Assembly: GCF_905220365.1 (NCBI RefSeq)
Contig: NC_061135.1
Location: 7,717,501 to 7,781,500 of the forward strand
Direction: 5' to 3'
From: Vanessa cardui
Lineage: Eukaryota; Arthropoda; Insecta; Lepidoptera; Nymphalidae
Length of the DNA: 64,000 nt
The notes beneath the pieces were generated by a model, which had not been told where the DNA came from, made no database searches, and saw only the letters and a program-made list of their open reading frames with translations. Position 1 is the stretch's first letter, and every line of letters begins with the position of its first letter. Below, one piece after another: positions 57,986-64,000 of this stretch. The position numbers were made by a program, and so were the translations under genes.

Positions 57986-58612
57986 AGCTATCTATATAGT
58001 AAGAATAATGAACGTATTATCTTACTTATTTTTTTCTTTACATTTAAAATCGACAATCGCAGCTATGCATTAGAAGTTGATTTTCTCTGATTACTTTTAT
58101 AGACATAACTATATTAATTTTCTCTTAGGTATTACTTTAACCTAAATTAGCCGATATTTATAATGTTGTGCAAACGCAATTCTCTCTGGGGATAGAATTT
58201 ACGATAACCAAATTATTGTTGATAATTACGAGCTATAACATAAATTTTCAATTTATATTTGAAGCACAGAGTAACTTATTCATTTTCAATCTTGTAAAAA
58301 AATGGATTTCGATTAATTTAATCACAATGATATAATCTGCTTTGGAGTGAAGAATTGCAGTCGAATTATGAAATAAATAATTACACCATTGAAACCGTGC
58401 TTTTTTGTTGTATAACAGGCGGCTATTAGCTTGAGATGGCAATTTAAGAATAAAGCTATGGGTCTATCCAAAAATGTATATATATTTTTTTATGCTGTAG
58501 TTTATAAAAATATAATAAAACTAGCTATTTACTAACGCGAAATTTATTCAACTATTAGTATTATCTAAAACAATCATCCAATTGCCGTAATATACCTACA
58601 ATATGATGAATT

Positions 58613-58712
58613 ATAAACACATATTAAGTAATTAAATATTTAATGGTGCTTTCCTGGACTTGAATCATCGGATAAGATGCACGCGTTCTAACATTGAGGG
58701 ATTTGGCTCGGC
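58613..58712 (-). mobile_element. SINE head fragment (Metulj-like)
   Basis: gatgaattataaacacatat and aagatgcacgcgttctaaca match the head and first middle part only; the 3' two-thirds is absent. Confidence 0.65.
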
Positions 58713-59361
58713 AATTGCCTATATCAAAAACATGCAATATTATTAAAATTAATTTAGCATTGTGAATAGAATTATTGAATATTATTTATGAGTTACATAA
58801 TTATTTCAAGATTATTGCTTTGAATTTTACTCAACTAGTCGTTATTTAATGTATAAAATAATGTAAAAAATATTCAAATATTCATACACGTTATGTTTAA
58901 CGATTGGTGTAATTGTAACACGCGGAGTTTCGTGTTAAAACGGCGCGCCTTATTTATATTAAAAACGATAAAATAAAACAAGTTGACACGGAAATTAAAA
59001 CATTACGATAAACTGTTTTCATACTTCTTGTTTATGTTTAAAAATGGAATTATGATTAAATTGTTTAGACGCTTCTACTACTATAATAATATTTTTTTAC
59101 AGAATAAAATAGTAATCGAAAAAAAAAACCATATTATAATACATATTTTGATATTAGTGATACTGGTGTGAGTTCATCTGATTGATGTATATCTATGATG
59201 GACTAAAGGATTCCGTTTATATTTGCTAAGAGTAGAGGCAGTGCACTGTCACTGTTAATCTCACATATTCTACCGAGTAAGAGTAATACAATAAAATAGT
59301 AAAATGGTTGAACTGATTGCCTGTATAACTACTAGCGCTATGGAAATAACATATTAGTTCT

Positions 59362-59745
59362 TAAAACCAGTGGCAGATTTACCAATAGGCTAAGTAGGAG
59401 CTTAGCGCGGCAGATTTAGAGGGGCGGCTGATTTAGCCATAATTGTCTTTATCTTATAGTAATAAAAAAATCTTATAATTATATGTATACACATTACGTC
59501 CGTAATTCGTATACTCGTCATTGCATAACGGGTTGCAAAAATAATCTAGTAACTGACAGAAATATCACCTAGTTTATAATCATACTAATAACGGGAAAAA
59601 CCGATGTAATGAGGTCGACAGAAAACAAATCATAAATTTTCATTTTCAGAATAAATTGTGATTGTGAACTAAACCAACGTATCGAATTTCAAAAGTCAGT
59701 AGGGGCGGCAAAAATCGAATAGCCTACTAGCGGCAAATTTGTAAA
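59362..59745 (+). repeat. Repeat with ggggcggc phrases
   Basis: ccagtggcagatttaccaat, aggctaagtaggagcttagc, ggggcggctgatttagccat at the left; aggggcggcaaaaatcgaat and agcctactagcggcaaattt at the right. It resembles a lepidopteran repeat with 'cagcctagggcggca' wording. The middle is A+T-rich. Confidence 0.5.
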
Positions 59746-60907
59746 TACGTGAAAATAAATAAATTTGTGATCACTTCCCTCTAGGTGGTGAATCACACAT
59801 AATGACAATTTAGACGACTAGTCATCGTCAGGTGTTATAATTGGACGCCTTGACAAAATGAGTTAAAAAAAATTAAAGATTAAGTTATACTGACGTAAAT
59901 TAAATCTTTATATATATCGCTATGTATATTTTTTATGAAATACATTATTAAGTAATATTGCTTGTTAAAAATAGACGGACAATAAATCTTCGAGTGATTA
60001 TATAAACAAAAAAATACCGACACAACTTCCACCTTATAAATCCAACTCTTACGTCACTGAACCTCAAAACGCTTAACGAATCTCAAATCCGTTTTAATAA
60101 TCACTTTGTTTTACATTTTATAATCCATCAAACATTTCTAACTAGGACTAAAACTTTGAAACAAGTCCATTGTCAGTTTTTAATTTGAGTAATAATCTAA
60201 AAAAATAATAATTGGCTGTATACTAAGCAATTTCAGATGTCAATATTAAATGCACTTCAATTCACATTCAATTTAAACTCGAAAATCAATTAACATGCGG
60301 TTTTCTCTCAGAGCTTGTATGTAATATACTCAACGGTATAGGGACAGTAGAATGGAGCTTTGTTGAAACTAGGTCTGTAGTTTCCAACGTAGCAGTATTC
60401 ATCTGCCCGGTAGATAGAAACCAGACATCCACTAACATACTTTTGTTACTTATAAAACTTTAGCTAAGTGGTTTTGAACAACGTTTATGAGGTAAACATT
60501 TTTATTATTATATTTTTAAATATAAACATGTTCTTACTGATAATAAGGAAAGTTGCATTTTATTTATTAAAAAAATAAAACCAACTAACCACACAATATT
60601 TTTCTTTATTTCATAGAAAATTTTCAACTATTCCATTCTATTGTATGCTAACATTTTGAAAACATATTTACATTATAATATCATAAATGAAAGTAAATGG
60701 GTATTAGTTTTTGAATTAAATTGTACGAATACTGTATTTAGTTCTAATTTTAGGTCATTCTATATCATTTGTGTTATTCTATTGTGTTACAGTAATACTA
60801 TTTGCATAACGTTTGTTAATTTTGGTATCGAGTTAATGTACAACTTATTTTAATGAGTAATTTACTTCAAATATATATTTTTTACTTTCATTTGTCACTG
60901 TAGTGTA

Positions 60908-61093
60908 TTAAATGAAGAAAATTAAGTACCAACGCCACCACCATTTAGTTCCCCACATCTGGGTAAAGGCAAACTCTCGACGAAAACGTTTAGTGTAATC
61001 CACAACTTTAAAGTGGGATTTTGGAAACACAAATGGCTGAATTTCATCTGAAACTTGCAATTCGCCGCTATCCGACTTTTGCGACAACGTCAT
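60908..61093 (-). CDS. Unassigned ORF, possible first exon
   Basis: An open frame of 61 codons starting MTLSQKSDSGELQV, with an A at -3 of the ATG. The DNA is clearly less A+T-rich than its surroundings and has no recognisable repeat. The predicted peptide is acidic and polar at first, then basic and aromatic (KRFRREFAF, then GTKWWWRWYLIFF), like a cytoplasmic tail leading into a membrane segment. It stops at TAA; a possible splice donor (GTACTT) lies just before that. It is on the same strand as dpr and 7.6 kb upstream of the first dpr exon seen, so it could belong to that transcript, but nothing shows this. I recognise no family. It could also be a chance ORF. Confidence 0.25.
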   Translation of the reverse strand: MTLSQKSDSGELQVSDEIQPFVFPKSHFKVVDYTKRFRREFAFTQMWGTKWWWRWYLIFFI

Positions 61094-61764
61094 CTTAACC
61101 GAAGATTTTAACTTTAAATCCGCGCATCTAAGTATTCATGTGTGTATGATACATCACGTGCTCTGCGATCAAAAGATACATATTCTGCGAACTAGCCTGT
61201 ATGGTGTTAATCAAAATAAAGCGTGTGAAATGACGAATAAACCCACAACTTGATTACCCAAAGATGAAAGGTTGTTTTTGACCATTGTAGGACATTGGCC
61301 ATTATTTTTATTATATTAATGTATGATAACTTTATAATCGATAAGGACCTAAAAAATAAATTTGCTGTTTTTATTTTATGCAACGTGTTGTGTAATCCAT
61401 CTAATTGCTGTGTTGCAGTTTGAAGTAACTGAGTCAAGGATAATTACGGGCTTAAAACATTACAAAGTCAGTTGCAAATTGATAATATGAAAAACTATTA
61501 CTATATTATATAATTTACGCCGGACGGACGATATTTGTACGTCGCGTCTGTGTATGTGTGCGTGGTGCCTTATTTTAACAGATGTTACATCCATACCACA
61601 TAATATGTACGTCGATTAACTGTATAAGTTCAAAATTACTTGTATTCATTTTTTATGGCGACAATTTATGCCAATCTACATCTAAAATAAAAAAAAAAAA
61701 CCACACAGTAATGAAATGCAACATCGATATTCTTTTAAGGATGACATTTGTTTCGATAACAAAA

Positions 61765-62051
61765 CAACAGTAACAGCCTGTAAATTCCCACTGTTGGGCT
61801 AAAGGCCTCTTCTTCCTTTGAGGAGAAGGTTTGGAACATATTTCACCACGCTGTTTCAATGCAGGTTGGTGGAATTCACATGTGGCAATTTGTCACTTGC
61901 AGGTTTCCTCACGATGTTTTCCTTCACCGCTGAGCACGAGATGAATTATAAAGACAAATTAAGAACATGAATCAGCGGCGCTTGCCTGGGTTTGAACCCG
62001 CAATCAACGGTTAAGATGCACGTGTACTAACCACTGGGCCATCTTGACTCG
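61765..62051 (-). mobile_element. tRNA-derived SINE (Metulj-like), full length
   Basis: Plus strand: aacagtaacagcctgtaaat, tttgaggagaaggtttggaa, tccttcaccgctgagcacga, then the inverted head gggtttgaacccgcaatcaa and taaccactgggccatctt. A small deletion removes part of the gcagaatttc region. The 68-codon ORF over it is a SINE shadow. Confidence 0.87.
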
Positions 62052-63414
62052 ATATTTGTTAATTGTCCGAAACTGAATTAGGTTTACATTAATTAGCATT
62101 TTGTTTTCATGCAACGTTTGAGGAATTGAAATACATATTATACAGCCACAAATAAATGTTTAAAATACATATAATCTAATTTAAATATTTGGCTGTCTTT
62201 ACTGTTTGTTATATTAATCGTATCACGCACACTGAGATACAATATCTATCAAGTAGGAGCGCTACTCGTACTAACACACCGATTATAATGGTATTCGATT
62301 TGTCTTTCCTTATAGAAGCTTGTTAAGGTGTGACATATATGTCTTCTGAAAACGATTACGTTTACAAGTGTACATCTCCTTTGTACGCGTCCTTTCGTGC
62401 TTGGATATCATTCAAGAGGGAATGATTTTAACACCCATTTAAATTAAGAATAGTTTAAGAAATAAAGTTTCTTTGACAGACAATTAATTGCCGCCATACC
62501 TGAAACTAGTTTAGTATCAAAAATAATTGTATTATGGCTTGTCCAGTATTGTTCTGATAGAAAATATAATTGTTTTTATTAAGAAAGGCAAGAAATACTA
62601 AACTTAAATTAATCTAATTAATTAATTTAAGTCTTACCTTGTCTGTATTATTTATTCAATTTTCAGAGTATTATATTAACGTAATTTTAGTTATTCGCTT
62701 TAAGTTACTAGTGTTTATAATATAAAAGAGATACATTATGAAAGAAAATATTGAACCTAACCAATAATACATAGAAACATAGTTTGTTTGTTTCTTATTA
62801 TAATGCAATTTAGAAGCGTACAAATCCATAACTATCGAAAATTAATTCTCAATTAGGTAAGTTAAAACAAATATACCAAATCTAAACACGTACTTTACAT
62901 TAGAAACATTAAATAAATTTAAGTAATGTTTTTTGTAGATACTACAACGTTCTCATAACGAGGAAGAAAAAAACGTTTAATGTAATTTAAAGATGACGGA
63001 GAACCTAAAAGTATAGCGCGATCAAATCAAAAAAGTTACTCCAGGTACGATAACTTTCGATGATATAATTCATCTCGGGGGAAATTTGCTGCGACTTCCT
63101 TACATATTACTGTTATTTTTGGCAATTTACTATCTGAATTATTTACAACCCAATCATTACGGCAATACATCCACTTTATCACTGTCGAAATTATTTTACA
63201 ATCAGGATATTTATGTATATTTCGCTATCAGACATTTCGATTATTGAACTATAAAGTAGACTGGTTAAATTGCATAGTTCGTTAGTTTACTACATCAAAT
63301 ATTCCTATTTTTCCGATCAAGCGCTTCCAAAACTAGAAACGGCAAGAAAACCAAAGCTTTGTTCTCAATAACTGTCGATTCTCATCTCTCGTAAATGGAA
63401 CAACACATTATTGA
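62052..63414. other. A+T-rich DNA, nothing firm
   Basis: A stop-to-stop frame of about 76 codons at about 63010-63246 (containing LPYILLLFLAIYYLNYL) is the only notable item; it lacks a start and splice support. Confidence 0.4.
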
Positions 63415-63640
63415 CTAGAAGAAATGGTCATGCAATATTTTTATAAAATAAAATAAACAAATCGCCACAGCTTTGGTTGGCTTTGTTCCAAATGTACTAT
63501 TCTGCAAGCCTCGACCCAATTCTCTATACTTTATTCCAGCCAGGCGAACGCTCACGCGACATTTCCTATAGCACTTACTGAAAATCAAATCCCACACACC
63601 GACTGTAACAAACGGTCGAAAAGTCACGTTCTATAAATTG
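63415..63640. other. GC-richer patch near right edge
   Basis: ccaggcgaacgctcacgcga, gcaagcctcgacccaattct. The minus strand has a 70-codon frame (MTFRPFVTVGVWDLIF); the plus strand has a 36-codon frame after a possible acceptor that contains SASLDPILYTLF, superficially like the seventh helix of a rhodopsin-type receptor. Neither is supported by flanking exons. Possibly conserved non-coding or an isolated exon. Confidence 0.2.
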
Positions 63641-64000
63641 ACGGTGGCTAATAGAATTTTCCTGTTTCATTACGCCCATGTGTATGAAATTACTCTTCTA
63701 ATTTATATCAAACAAGCCGCGTCGTGATGGGATATCTAATTGGGACAATATGAAGAAACCTCCCGACAATCTTCAATATTTAATTGAAGATTTTAGTAAA
63801 AGATTTAGTAAGGTCTAACTTCCGTTACCTATCCATCACTTTTCCTATTTATATTTACAAATATGAAACTGTCATCATGGTCTATCAAAGTTGTTCATCA
63901 CGTCAACCCTAGACTAATCCTCTTGAGGGTACTCATAAACGGAAGCATAACGATCAATATCCACATTTTTAACATCAAATGTGTAGAACTTCAATACAAA

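Larger units (their letters stand above)
53827..60907. other. A+T-rich DNA upstream of dpr exons
   Basis: If dpr continues upstream this is its intron. It holds the GC island at 55.5-55.7 kb, a perfect hairpin, a LINE end, SINE pieces and the repeat at 59.4-59.7 kb. I searched the GC-richer parts for the missing Ig1 exon and did not find it. Confidence 0.5.

Noticed and set aside
60300..60450. Minus-strand frame with VGNYRPSF, reminiscent of reverse transcriptase wording
   Set aside because: The match is a few residues only, and no neighbouring reverse transcriptase motifs were found.
63010..63246. Stop-to-stop frame of about 76 codons with a hydrophobic stretch
   Set aside because: No start codon, no splice support and no recognised family; such frames are expected in A+T-rich sequence read in six frames.
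63470..63600. Plus-strand peptide resembling a rhodopsin-type receptor seventh helix (SASLDPILYTLF)
   Set aside because: Only 36 codons, with no sixth-helix exon upstream; resemblance is superficial.

Overview
The window looks like eukaryotic, strongly A+T-rich DNA from a lepidopteran, most likely a nymphalid-type butterfly. Three things point there. tRNA-headed SINEs of the kind common in butterflies (compare the Metulj family, assigned from memory) recur about a dozen times. Several Helitrons have typical 5'-TC and CTAG-3' ends. Where a real gene is present, it has GT-AG introns. There is no operon, prokaryotic gene or CRISPR array, and the longest open frame is only 130 codons.

The one confident protein-coding gene is the 3' half of a dpr-family gene (Dpr immunoglobulin receptor) on the minus strand. 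Four exons (53130-53340, 51713-51812, 51363-51520, 50080-50312) join in phase. They encode 233 residues: the second half of Ig domain 1, all of Ig domain 2, the membrane-proximal segment and a hydrophobic C-terminus. The exons for the signal peptide and the first half of Ig1 were not found and probably lie beyond base 64000. The introns carry a MITE, a SINE, a SINE fragment and a GC-rich patch.

Most other recognisable sequence is mobile-element debris. Three Helitrons keep decayed Rep or helicase coding remnants: 5129-7198 (-), 23970-26719 (-) and 38626-41141 (+). The last two are relatives in opposite orientation, about 12 kb apart. Three copies of a roughly 335-355 bp MITE with long terminal inverted repeats lie at 31.5, 44.9 and 50.7 kb; the third is in the last dpr intron. 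A different MITE is nested in one Helitron, and a mariner-like MITE lies at 47.9 kb. A GC-rich 3' end of a non-LTR retrotransposon (R1-like by composition only) is nested in a SINE at 34 kb. A second repeat family with a 'gcccgtctgggtaggtacc' start recurs in at least seven places.

Sequence without a recognised feature is described in grouped entries. It holds several GC-richer islands that could be conserved non-coding elements, a set of perfect or near-perfect short-loop inverted repeats (two miRNA-like in shape), a 2 x 140 bp tandem duplication, and a decayed coding-like patch at 11.6-12.2 kb. I found no clear novel biological system. The best leads are the dpr gene with its unusual tail and intronic insertions, the unassigned ORF at 60.9-61.1 kb, the hairpins, and the low-copy repeat pairs.
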